Below are positions 36,161 through 44,334 of a DNA stretch of 64,000 bases, piece after piece. The stretch is from Lewinellaceae bacterium. Lineage in GTDB: Bacteria > Bacteroidota > Bacteroidia > Chitinophagales > Saprospiraceae. The DNA is taken from assembly GCA_020636075.1 (NCBI GenBank), contig JACJYO010000003.1:310001-374000 (forward strand), given 5' to 3'. Position 1 is the first letter of the stretch, and each line of letters opens with the position of its first letter. The notes beneath the pieces were generated by a model. The model searched no databases. It had not been told where the DNA came from and was given only the letters and a program-made list of their open reading frames with translations. A program made the translations under genes and the position numbers.

Positions 36161-36859
36161 TTAGCCTGCGGTAAAATGGTAACCCACCCCCTTGATGGTA
36201 ATGATCTCGATGGCGGGGTCGCGGCGAAGGAAGTTGCGGAGTTTGGTGATGTACACATCGAGGTTGCGGGAATTGAAAAACGAGTCGTCACCCCACACGC
36301 GAAGCAGGATATCTTTCCGGGCGACGGTAAAGTTCCGGTGCTCGATCAGAATAGCCAGCAGTTCGGCTTCCCGGGCGCTCAGTTTGCGGGCTGAGCCATC
36401 GGGTGTGAAGCGGAGTTCGTATTTCTGGGGGTAAAAGGCAAACTTGCCCACCTCGATCGCTTCGTTGGCATCGCGGGTGGTAGCGGCTGCCCGGCCACGG
36501 GCGAGGGCAACAAGGTTTTGCACCCGCACGATGAGTTCCTCCATGCTGAAGGGTTTTCGCATATAGTCGTTGCCGCCAACGGCAAAACCCCGCAATACAT
36601 CTTCAGTCTGGTCTTTGGCGCTGAGGAAGAGAATGGGGAGGCCCGGATGGTCGCGGCGGATGGTTTCGGCCAGGGAAAATCCGTCGCGGTTGGGGAGCAT
36701 CACATCGAGCACGCAAATATCGGGTTCAAAGTGTTCGAGGGCAGGCAGCACACGAGCGCCGTCGGTCACCATGAGGACTTCAAAGGCGCGACTTTCCAGA
36801 CTTTCCTGGACGATTTTGCCCAAAAAGGGTTCGTCTTCTACGTATAGGATTTTAGTCAA
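36161..36859 (-). CDS. OmpR/PhoB-type response regulator (orphan)
   Basis: 232 aa. The receiver domain has the acidic pocket VEDE, phosphoacceptor Asp52 in CVLDVMLPNRDG and the conserved Lys in YMRKPFS. The C-terminal winged helix (LSAREAELLAILIEH, VWGDDSFFNSRNLDVYITKLRNFLRRDP, IITIKGVGYHF) binds DNA. The start is TTG at 36859: the next in-frame codons upstream contain a stop and no ATG, and the receiver begins immediately (TKILYVEDE). No histidine kinase gene is nearby, so the partner must be elsewhere. Target genes unknown. Confidence 0.93.
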   Translation of the reverse strand: MTKILYVEDEPFLGKIVQESLESRAFEVLMVTDGARVLPALEHFEPDICVLDVMLPNRDGFSLAETIRRDHPGLPILFLSAKDQTEDVLRGFAVGGNDYMRKPFSMEELIVRVQNLVALARGRAAATTRDANEAIEVGKFAFYPQKYELRFTPDGSARKLSAREAELLAILIEHRNFTVARKDILLRVWGDDSFFNSRNLDVYITKLRNFLRRDPAIEIITIKGVGYHFTAG

Positions 36860-36904
36860 GGTATAGGGGATGGTGAATCATGCAAACGTCGGGCACTACC
36901 ACGG

Positions 36905-37099
36905 TTAGGCGTCTTTCCCGCAGGGTTCGCCGGGTTTGCGGCCACAAACGCCACAGGCGATGTCGTCATTTTTGAGAAACGAGCTGTTGCCGGCGCAGGT
37001 GCCTCTGAACTCGCCGCCTTTAACAAAAACCAGGCGCAGGCTGAACATGAAAAAAGCAGCCAGAACAAAAAGCACAGAAGCGATCAATACGGTCAACAT
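36905..37099 (-). CDS. Tiny four-Cys membrane protein, possible NqrM-like factor
   Basis: 64 aa from the ATG at 37099; a longer frame exists but its extra N-terminus is not membrane-like. One N-terminal helix (VLIASVLFVLAAFFMFSL) is followed by a short tail with four Cys at 35, 49, 52 and 60 (FRGTCAGNSS, ACGVCGRKPGEPC). NqrM, which supplies iron to the Na+-NQR complex, has the same plan of one helix then K..I.GSC and AC.C..PC. The match is in pattern only, so the role is inference; the nqr operon in this window lacks its own nqrM. A TATTTTTG -7 box at 37129-37136 (minus) supports expression. Confidence 0.6.
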   Translation of the reverse strand: MLTVLIASVLFVLAAFFMFSLRLVFVKGGEFRGTCAGNSSFLKNDDIACGVCGRKPGEPCGKDA

Positions 37100-37239
37100 A
37101 ATAGTTTGTTTTTTTAAAAAATCATACTCAAAAATAACCCTAAAGATACCCAACAGTCTGAAAAAAGGAAGGTTCATCCGGCAAAATCGCAAGCGGGCCG
37201 ACACATGCCCGGCATGCTTAAAATTGCCAAATTGTTTGT

Positions 37240-37270
37240 TTGGTTTATTACCGGGTGCGCCATACCTTAG
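37240..37270 (+). promoter_or_regulatory. Promoter of the CBS-nhaD pair
   Basis: TTG at 37240-37242, a 20-base spacer, and TACCTTAG at 37263-37270, one base off the TAnnTTTG consensus. It lies 69 bases upstream of the CBS protein ATG, inside the 240-base divergent gap that otherwise shows no gene. Confidence 0.5.
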
Positions 37271-37339
37271 CCAGCCTCATAATTGATTTATCCAAACATC
37301 TTTTGGCCCTTTTTTTACAACACAAAAAGACGACACATC

Positions 37340-37774
37340 ATGATCCCTGTGTTTAAACTACTGGAAAGTAAGGCGGATCACTCCATTCTGTCCATCACTC
37401 CAAACCATATGGTCATTGAGGCCCTGGAATTCATGGCCGAAAAAAATATCGGCGCCGTTTTAGTCATGGATGGCCCAAAACTCGTCGGAATTTTTTCAGA
37501 ACGCGACTACGCGCGCAAAGGCATCATTCAGGGGCGCAAAGCGAAAAGCACCCCCGTGACCGAGGTGATGAGCGCGAATTTGATCACGATCACACCGCAA
37601 ATGGATATTCGCGAGTGTATGAATTTAATGACGACCAGGCGGGTGCGCCACCTGCCGGTTTTGGATGGCGACCAGGTTGTCGGCTTGCTCAGTATCGGTG
37701 ACCTGGTCAACGCAATTATCGTGGAGCAGCGCTCGCATATTAAATTTTTGGAACAATACATTTCCGGGACCTAA
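37340..37774 (+). CDS. CBS-domain pair protein
   Basis: 144 aa from the ATG at 37340, preferred because the sequence before it (IFWPFFYNTKRRH) is not part of the fold. Two CBS motifs make one Bateman module (SITPNHMVIEALEFMAEKNIGAVLVMDG and TITPQMDIRECMNLMTTRRVRHLPVLDG, then VVGLLSIGDLVNAII). Such modules bind adenine nucleotides and report energy state. It stands 68 bases upstream of nhaD on the same strand, so it may tune the antiporter; this is inference. Confidence 0.9.
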   Translation: MIPVFKLLESKADHSILSITPNHMVIEALEFMAEKNIGAVLVMDGPKLVGIFSERDYARKGIIQGRKAKSTPVTEVMSANLITITPQMDIRECMNLMTTRRVRHLPVLDGDQVVGLLSIGDLVNAIIVEQRSHIKFLEQYISGT

Positions 37775-37842
37775 TCTGCTATGTTCCGGTTTCCCACATA
37801 TCTATTTTAAATCAAAAACGCTGGTCCCAGCCCTATTTCCCT

Positions 37843-39177
37843 ATGGCTTTACTGATTGTGGTAGTGTTTATTCTCGGATATACACTGATTGCCCTCGAAC
37901 ATTCCCTGAAGATCGATAAAGCAGCGGCAGCCCTCGTTACCGGGGTACTTTGTTGGCTTGTTTTGTTATTTGGCATTGAATCCATGCCCGGCTACGCCGA
38001 AATTGACCGCGCAGCATTTCCGGATATCCACGCCTTTATTGACGAGGCACTGTTTGAACACCTCGGTGAAATTGCGGGGATCCTCTTTTTCCTGATGGGC
38101 GCCATGACCATTGTCGAACTGGTCGACCAGCACGACGGGTTTAAGGTGATCACCGATAAAATAACGACCAAAGACCGCGTCCGGCTACTGTGGGTAATTT
38201 CCTGGGTTGCCTTTTTCCTGTCGGCTTTGCTGGACAACCTGACCACCGCCATTATCATGTGTGCACTGATACGGCGTATTGTGAAAAAACAGGAAAACGT
38301 ATGGTTGCTTGGCGGCTTCGTGGTTATTGCCGCAAACGCCGGTGGCGCCTGGTCGCCGATTGGCGACGTGACCACCATCATGTTGTGGATCGGTGGGCAG
38401 ATCACCACGTTCCATGTGATGAAAGTGGTGCTGGCGCCCAGTGTGATCAGTTTGCTGGTGCCTTTGGCCATTGCGTCACATTACCTGCGCGGCCGGGTGG
38501 AAACACCCAAGCTGGCCGAGGAGGAGATGAAAGACAAAATCGTTTTTTCCCCCTGGGAGCAATACGCCATGTTTGCCATAGGCGGCCTGGGCTTGTTGTT
38601 TGTGCCGGTTTTTAAAGCGATTACGCACTATCCGCCGTTTATGGGGGTATTGCTTTCGGTAGGCTTTATCTGGTTTATTACCGAATTTTTGCACCGTACC
38701 AAGAATTCTACGATCCGGCACGAGTTTTCGGTAGCATCCATGTTGCACCGGATCGACATGCCTAGTATCCTCTTCTTTTTGGGCATTTTGCTGGCGGTGG
38801 GTGCGCTGGACACTTCGGGGCATTTGCACTTGCTTTCCAAAACGCTGGATGAAACATTTGGGAGCATATACATTATCAACGGACTGATCGGGGTACTATC
38901 TGCTATCGTCGATAACGTGCCACTCGTAGCTGCGACCATGGGCATGTATGAAATGACGGAGTTCCCGCCAGACAACGATTTCTGGACGCTGCTGGCCTAT
39001 TGTGCCGGCACGGGCGGTAGTATGCTGATCATCGGATCGGCGGCGGGTGTTGCCTCTATGGGAATTCTGAAAATTGAATTTTTCTGGTACCTACGCCATG
39101 TCGGCTGGTACGCGCTGATCGGTTACCTCGCCGGGATAATAGCTTTTTTCCTGCAGGAAACATACATTCTGAACTGA
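37843..39177 (+). CDS. nhaD: NhaD-type Na+/H+ antiporter, copy 1
   Basis: 444 aa with 11-12 hydrophobic segments. Family blocks include ALEHSLKIDKAAAALVTGV, FFLMGAMTIVELVDQHDGF, FFLSALLDNLTTAIIMCALI, IAANAGGAWSPIGDVTTIMLWIGGQ and CAGTGGSMLIIGSAAGVASMG, the last ones holding charged and polar residues expected to carry ions. NhaD proteins exchange Na+ or Li+ for H+ across the inner membrane. It follows the CBS protein gene. A close paralog lies at 55618; NQR makes the Na+ gradient that both use. Confidence 0.95.
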   Translation: MALLIVVVFILGYTLIALEHSLKIDKAAAALVTGVLCWLVLLFGIESMPGYAEIDRAAFPDIHAFIDEALFEHLGEIAGILFFLMGAMTIVELVDQHDGFKVITDKITTKDRVRLLWVISWVAFFLSALLDNLTTAIIMCALIRRIVKKQENVWLLGGFVVIAANAGGAWSPIGDVTTIMLWIGGQITTFHVMKVVLAPSVISLLVPLAIASHYLRGRVETPKLAEEEMKDKIVFSPWEQYAMFAIGGLGLLFVPVFKAITHYPPFMGVLLSVGFIWFITEFLHRTKNSTIRHEFSVASMLHRIDMPSILFFLGILLAVGALDTSGHLHLLSKTLDETFGSIYIINGLIGVLSAIVDNVPLVAATMGMYEMTEFPPDNDFWTLLAYCAGTGGSMLIIGSAAGVASMGILKIEFFWYLRHVGWYALIGYLAGIIAFFLQETYILN

Positions 39178-39189
39178 GGAGGTTTTTTT

Positions 39190-39300
39190 CACCACGGAAA
39201 CACAGAGGGCACGGAGAACTAAACTCCGTGCCCTCCGTGTTTCGTATGTTTTTCAGGCTATGCAGGCACTCGTCCTACGACTCGAAGTCGTAGGACGAGT
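39190..39300. repeat. Compound palindrome with the 33-bp palindrome, copy 2
   Basis: Two hairpins in a row. Arms 39198-39216 (AAACACAGAGGGCACGGAG) and 39224-39242 pair with one mismatch. Then 39268-39300 repeats the 15-base arms ACTCGTCCTACGACT / AGTCGTAGGACGAGT around a CGA loop. A CACCACGGA word begins the element at 39190. It lies between the convergent ends of nhaD and the cyclase gene. Confidence 0.88.
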
Positions 39301-39331
39301 AAGATACCACCGTGCCTCGTATTGAAAACTA

Positions 39332-41314
39332 CTAGTTGCTTTTTAAGCAATACAGTTCCAGTTCGCCGATATTTTTAGCGAGGAACGTCCCATGGTGTTC
39401 GAGTGGAAACCTGTCTTTGAGTAGATCATAAGTCGCCTTGGAGAGGTTGATCCGCCCGTCAATGCCATTGGATTCGATCCGGCTGGCAATGTTCACATCG
39501 CGGCCCCATACATCGTAGGCGTATTTTTTATGTCCGACGATCCCGGCAATCACCGAACCGGAATGGATACCGATCCGGCAGTCGAACCAAGGTAGCCCCA
39601 AGGGGTCGCGTACTTCTTTTTCCCGGGCGCAAAATGCCATGATCTCCTGGCAGGCCTGCATCATTTCAAACGCATGGGTGGGGCGCTCTACCGGAAGGCC
39701 GCTCACCATAAAATAAGCATCGCCGATCGTCTTGATTTTCTCCATGTCGTATTTCTCCACAATCGTGTCGAAGTGTCCGAAATAGTGATCAACCAGGGCT
39801 ACCAGGGCTTCCGGTGAAAGTTGGCGGGTGACTTTGGTAAAGGCGACAAAGTCGATAAAGGCAATCGAGATTTGCTGAAACCCCTTTGGTGTGGCGCGTC
39901 CGGTAGATTTGAGTTCTGCTGCAACTTCAGCCGGGAGAATATTGAGCAGCAGTTCTTCACTTTTGTCGCGTTCGAGTTGCAGCTCTTTTGTGCGCTCCTG
40001 CACTTTTTCCTCCAAAAGCCGGTTTTGTTGTTCCAAAACGCGTTTGCGCTCTTCTTCCTGTTCGCGCTTGAGGCGTTCTTTGTCCAGGGCTTCCTCGGCG
40101 AGCCGCCGCCGCATCATATTGATCCGGGCCCCCAAACCCAGCGAGAACAACGCCAATTCGGCGGCGACACCAATTTCCATGATGATCCCGGCGGTCAACC
40201 CATGCCACACCGGTGGTAAAATTTGCAGCAATTGGAAGATCATGATGATCACTGCCGAACCATAGATCGCAGTTCCAACAAAAAAATACGTGCTGGGAAT
40301 ATGCCGCCGCAACGTCATCAGCAAGCCCAGCACCATCAGCGATGGGTAGTTGATCAGCGTGGCGGGATAGTTGATAAAAACGGTCAGGTCTTTCGTAACC
40401 GGAATTAATTCGAGCACCAAAGAAATACATTGGGCCGTAATGGTAAACTTAAGGAGCTTGTCTATCCGGGGGTAATAGGTTTTGGTTTCCAAAATATTCC
40501 GCCCGACAAGCACATAAAAAATCTGCCCGGCGGTACCTGCCAATGAAATGGGCACGCGGTTTACATCCATATGCCCATACAGCGAAATAGCAAACTGCGG
40601 CACCAGCGCCAGCACAAACAAGGCGACAAAAATCACGTAGGCGGTGTAAAACAGGTAGGCGCGTACTCCGGTAATGAAAAATACCATCAGGTTGAAAAAA
40701 CCCATAATAATTGCCGCCCCGATGAACATGTAGGTGTAATCGGAGGGTTTTTCGTAGTACCGGTCGTAGGTGCTTTCGTTCATCAGGGTGAACGGCACCA
40801 CCTGCTGGGGGGTGATCACGGCGTCTCGGTTTACGCAGTGCAGCAGCACAGCCGCCTGTTTGCCGGCAGGCAGATCAAATTCAAAAAAGGACAAGCCCGG
40901 AATATCCACCGACTTCAGATCGAGCGGCAGCTTTTGCCCGCTTTTAAACGGCCCGGTAACGGTGGTATCAATTCTTATCCAGCAGTCGATGTACTCAAAA
41001 CGACTGGTCCCGATGTATAGCTTTTCACGAATATCCGTGACGTTGTCGATGGTTAATTTGAGCCAGTTGTCGGAGGCGTGACCTTCGAAAAAGACTGGCT
41101 TGAAAGACTGAAAAAGCGAATCGGCTTGCGGCTCAAACAATGCGCGGGCGGTGTGCCGGGCAGACGCCTGCCCGGGTAAAGCCTGAAATAATTCCTCGAC
41201 TACCTGCGAAACAAAGGTCGTATCCACCCGGACCTGACCTATGCCGGATGGTTGCCCCCAAAGGCCTGTTACGATAAGCGTACACAACAAAAATTTTAAA
41301 CGCCAAGCATTCAT
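39332..41314 (-). CDS. 7TM-DISM membrane adenylate cyclase
   Basis: 660 aa. A signal sequence is followed by a beta-rich extracytoplasmic domain (DISMED2-like, VFFEGHASDNWLKLTIDNV), seven helices (~205-400), a coiled coil (~410-450, DKERLKREQEEERKRVLEQQ) and a class III cyclase domain. Metal-binding Asp residues are in IAFIDFVAFT and IGDAYF. The Lys of EKIKTIGDAY and the Asp of YDVWGRDVNIASR fit adenine rather than guanine choice, so cAMP is the likely product. The sensor domain resembles carbohydrate-binding folds; its ligand is unknown. It begins 21 bases after the FAD oxidoreductase gene, suggesting co-transcription with the cluster upstream. Confidence 0.9.
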   Translation of the reverse strand: MNAWRLKFLLCTLIVTGLWGQPSGIGQVRVDTTFVSQVVEELFQALPGQASARHTARALFEPQADSLFQSFKPVFFEGHASDNWLKLTIDNVTDIREKLYIGTSRFEYIDCWIRIDTTVTGPFKSGQKLPLDLKSVDIPGLSFFEFDLPAGKQAAVLLHCVNRDAVITPQQVVPFTLMNESTYDRYYEKPSDYTYMFIGAAIIMGFFNLMVFFITGVRAYLFYTAYVIFVALFVLALVPQFAISLYGHMDVNRVPISLAGTAGQIFYVLVGRNILETKTYYPRIDKLLKFTITAQCISLVLELIPVTKDLTVFINYPATLINYPSLMVLGLLMTLRRHIPSTYFFVGTAIYGSAVIIMIFQLLQILPPVWHGLTAGIIMEIGVAAELALFSLGLGARINMMRRRLAEEALDKERLKREQEEERKRVLEQQNRLLEEKVQERTKELQLERDKSEELLLNILPAEVAAELKSTGRATPKGFQQISIAFIDFVAFTKVTRQLSPEALVALVDHYFGHFDTIVEKYDMEKIKTIGDAYFMVSGLPVERPTHAFEMMQACQEIMAFCAREKEVRDPLGLPWFDCRIGIHSGSVIAGIVGHKKYAYDVWGRDVNIASRIESNGIDGRINLSKATYDLLKDRFPLEHHGTFLAKNIGELELYCLKSN

Positions 41315-41335
41315 CGTCTTCCGATTTTTTACCGA

Positions 41336-43510
41336 TTACCAAGGTACAAAAATGGGGATATCAGCATTACCGCTAACTGCACGGGCCGTCAGAATTCCTG
41401 AAATAACGGCCCCCTCCACAAAACCGATATTAAAGCCGTTTTGTATCCAGTCGCCTGTCAGAAAAACATTGGAAAAGCCGCTTTCATCGGTGCGCAGGCG
41501 GTATTTTGAGCTGCCGGCCAGCGAAAATACATAGCGTTCCGATGGGTCGATATTTGCCCGCCAGTACTGGTACCGGAGGCGCGCCTCCCCAATGCCGTTG
41601 TCAGCATCTACCAGGATACTCCAGTCGAAATTTCCGGAAGCATCGAAAGCCCCGGGCAAAATATGGCGCAAGCGCTGCTCGATAAAGTTTTTCATATTCC
41701 CGAATACTTCTTCCTGCTGGTTTTCCGGGAAACTGGTCACTTTGTAGGGCGGGATACTTCCGGCATCCTCAAAAGCTCCGCAAACGTAGGCCAGATATTC
41801 CGGTTTTTTGGGCAAATGTGTCCACTCTTCCCGTGCCAACACCTGATTCATCTCGGCAAAAGTATCGAGGGGCTCTTCATAGCACGACAGGATTTTCTGC
41901 GGGTCAACACCCAATTCTTCGGGCGTTTTGGTCAGCCAAAGCTGAAAGGCCTGAGTTTGCACTGTGCCAACTTTGTCCAGCATGACCGACCAGGCCGGGT
42001 TCTGATCGATCAGCTCGCTGCAAAAATCGGGCAAGGAGGCCAGCGATGCGCCGATTACGACTTCGTCAAAATCAGTGCCGGCGCGTTTGACTACCGGTTC
42101 ACCGCCGGCCCAGCCCGACCAGTTGTTGTCCAGGTTGATATGATCTTTTTGCAGGGCTTTTGCCTGAGTTGGGTCGAGCTGTTCATAGACCGGCCTGGAA
42201 GGCCAGCACAACAGCCCGTCTTTGCAGGGGATCAACGGGTCATACCGATCCAGCCCCGGTTTTAACCGGACTTGTTTTTCAAACGCGATGGCTTCCACCG
42301 TTTTTTTATCTGCTGCTAATTGCAAATGTGTGGCTTTATGAAAAAAGTGGAAGCGCACATTTTCCGGAAAATGTTTTTGCAGCCAAAGGTAAAACGGCGC
42401 AAAAATGGTGTCGCCCATACCCGCCTGCATGCGCCACATCACATCTTCCTTGCAGGTTATGGCCAGGCGCAGAAAAATGTTGAGCGCTGTGCCGGCCTCC
42501 ACGTTGGGCGCTTGCACATTGCCCCGGAAAAAGGCGAAAGGGCCGTCGTACATACTTTTCACAGGCGGGAATTCGCGGGCGTAGGCGGCATCCATGCCAT
42601 TCAGGACCAGCCAGTTGGCGTAGTCGTGGTCGTTGATAACGGTGAAATCCAGTACCAGTTTGCCGTTTTTTACCGAAACCACACCATCGCTCAGCATGCC
42701 CCGCACGAAAGCCAGGGTGAAATCGATGGTCGTCCACAGGCGGCGGAGCAGGTTGTCGCCGTGGATCAGCTCGCCGAGTACATCCCAGATCCATTTGGCC
42801 AGGTTGTCGAGGTTGTCAAGATGGGCTTCCAGGTTTTCGGGGCCGTGATATTTGGGGTCGGACAACAGTTTTCCGGTCACGCGCAGGTGTTTTTCAATAT
42901 CGTGCACCACATCCTTTTCGATGGTTTTTTCCATATCCTGCACGATTTTTTCCAGCGGCCCTTTCAGCGTATGCCGGCCTTGCCGCCCAATTATTTTTCC
43001 GATGAATCCCCCGAGGCAGCCGCCATTTTTTCCGGAAAAATGTTTGCGGAATTCCATGGCAATGTAGTTGAAGGCCGCGGTGAAAATTTCGGCCACCGGG
43101 TCATTGAAAACCCCGTCGCCAACTTTGCCCGGGAGTTTTGGAAAATCGATTTTCCAGTCGACCCAGTTGCTGTCCACATGCTCGGCAAACACCATGTAGG
43201 GTTGGGGTTTGAACGCCTTATCGAAAGTAGCCAGCGGTGCATGCGGCGGACGGTCCAGGCCTTTGTACACTTCCTTCATGAGCATGAAGGCATTTTCATA
43301 AAAGCCAAACCAAAAGTGAATGCCGTGCTCTTCCACCCGGTGCCCTTTTTCGGGGTTGACGCCACTAGCGCCTTTGCCCCCCAAGCGCCAGCCCATCTGG
43401 TAAATATCAATTTCGTACAGGTCAACAGCATTTGGCTGCCGCATCAACTGGCAAACGGCCGTCATTGCGCCGAGGCCGCCACCGATTACGGTTATTTTTT
43501 TCTTTCCCAT
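41336..43510 (-). CDS. Large FAD-dependent amine-oxidase-fold oxidoreductase (carotenoid desaturase-like)
   Basis: 724 aa. The N-terminus has a dinucleotide-binding fold (ITVIGGGLGAMTAVCQL) with the sugar-acid segment YQMGWRLGGKGASG. The C-terminus has the typical FAD-closing strand (VFLTGDWIQNGFNIGFVEGAVISGILTAR). Between these, residues ~140-300 form a large helical insert (KIVQDMEKTIEKDVVHDIEKHL). Relatives include phytoene desaturase and hydroxysqualene dehydroxylase; the substrate here is not known, though a lipid or isoprenoid fits the neighbouring cyclase-like gene. No signal peptide. 68 bases follow the Pyr4-like gene on the same strand. Confidence 0.85.
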   Translation of the reverse strand: MGKKKITVIGGGLGAMTAVCQLMRQPNAVDLYEIDIYQMGWRLGGKGASGVNPEKGHRVEEHGIHFWFGFYENAFMLMKEVYKGLDRPPHAPLATFDKAFKPQPYMVFAEHVDSNWVDWKIDFPKLPGKVGDGVFNDPVAEIFTAAFNYIAMEFRKHFSGKNGGCLGGFIGKIIGRQGRHTLKGPLEKIVQDMEKTIEKDVVHDIEKHLRVTGKLLSDPKYHGPENLEAHLDNLDNLAKWIWDVLGELIHGDNLLRRLWTTIDFTLAFVRGMLSDGVVSVKNGKLVLDFTVINDHDYANWLVLNGMDAAYAREFPPVKSMYDGPFAFFRGNVQAPNVEAGTALNIFLRLAITCKEDVMWRMQAGMGDTIFAPFYLWLQKHFPENVRFHFFHKATHLQLAADKKTVEAIAFEKQVRLKPGLDRYDPLIPCKDGLLCWPSRPVYEQLDPTQAKALQKDHINLDNNWSGWAGGEPVVKRAGTDFDEVVIGASLASLPDFCSELIDQNPAWSVMLDKVGTVQTQAFQLWLTKTPEELGVDPQKILSCYEEPLDTFAEMNQVLAREEWTHLPKKPEYLAYVCGAFEDAGSIPPYKVTSFPENQQEEVFGNMKNFIEQRLRHILPGAFDASGNFDWSILVDADNGIGEARLRYQYWRANIDPSERYVFSLAGSSKYRLRTDESGFSNVFLTGDWIQNGFNIGFVEGAVISGILTARAVSGNADIPIFVPW

Positions 43511-43578
43511 AGCCTTTTAAATAGTACAATATGTGATGCGCGAATACAAAAACGATGCAGTTTAAAACTGCCTGCTTT

Positions 43579-44274
43579 CTATTCGATCATTTCCGAGTTT
43601 TGCTCAGGTTTATAGTTTTTAAATAGCCAGATATAGACAATATCCATAACCAGCACCATGCTGCACATGGTCAGCAAAAAGCCGTTGTGCGCCCAATGCA
43701 TAAAACAAACCACGGTGATCGACCCCGTACCCAAAAATTTATTCCAGGCCACCCGGTATGAAAATCCGCGGTTGCGCAGATGCGGAAAAGTCAGGATCTG
43801 GTAGATATACAGGGAGGAGATCATCAGGTTGATGAAATAGGCGGAAATCACGCCGAGCCCGTTGTCTTCGGCTAATTCGCGCATAAAGTAGGTGATGAAC
43901 AAGCCGCCGACGAGTACGAACAGATAGATCCAGACATACATTTTTTTGATCCAGGCGTTGGTCACCAGTTTCCGGCCGTAGCGGAGGGTATTGTAGTTGA
44001 TAAAAACATCCAGGAAAAACCAGACTGCGCAGCCGATGCTGAACAATTTGCCAAGGTTGTTTTGCAGGAGAAAGGCCCAGTTGAATTCCCAGGAAATATC
44101 GAGTGCAACCACGATCATGGGAATTTCCACAATTTTATACTTGCGAACGCCTTGCAGGATTTCTTTGTAGGCTAACACCCAAAAGATGAATCCAAAACCC
44201 AAAAAAACGAGCTGAACCGGCGGGTACAGGTGAAAGTCGATATAGGGGTCCAGCAGATTATACAGTGTTTCCAT
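43579..44274 (-). CDS. Seven-helix membrane protein resembling Pyr4/PaxB-type terpene cyclases
   Basis: 231 aa with seven hydrophobic segments, the size and plan of fungal Pyr4-family cyclases, which protonate epoxy-meroterpenoids. Matching blocks: IPMIVVALDISWEFNWAF (Pyr4 has LPLCCNFAWEFVYT), NKFLGTGSITVVCFMHWAH (SRFLGSYIGGIFMH), MCSMVLVMDIVYIWLF (MCFSLDISYVTFLW). The two acids known to be essential in Pyr4 (Glu63, Asp218) have counterparts at Glu63 and Asp211. The comparison is from memory and not computed. Neighbours are an FAD oxidoreductase downstream (68-base gap) and an acetoacetate-decarboxylase-like gene upstream (60-base gap), so a small isoprenoid or polyketide-like pathway is possible. 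Alternative: an unrelated membrane protein of unknown function. Confidence 0.65.
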   Translation of the reverse strand: METLYNLLDPYIDFHLYPPVQLVFLGFGFIFWVLAYKEILQGVRKYKIVEIPMIVVALDISWEFNWAFLLQNNLGKLFSIGCAVWFFLDVFINYNTLRYGRKLVTNAWIKKMYVWIYLFVLVGGLFITYFMRELAEDNGLGVISAYFINLMISSLYIYQILTFPHLRNRGFSYRVAWNKFLGTGSITVVCFMHWAHNGFLLTMCSMVLVMDIVYIWLFKNYKPEQNSEMIE

Positions 44275-44334
44275 AAGTGTGATCGGGGAAAAGTTGAATT
44301 AATTCGGTTTGTTTTCTCGCGTGCAAGCCCAACG

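Noticed and set aside
42320..43615. 431-codon plus-strand open frame
   Set aside because: Antisense to the FAD oxidoreductase gene, which shows clear dinucleotide-binding motifs.
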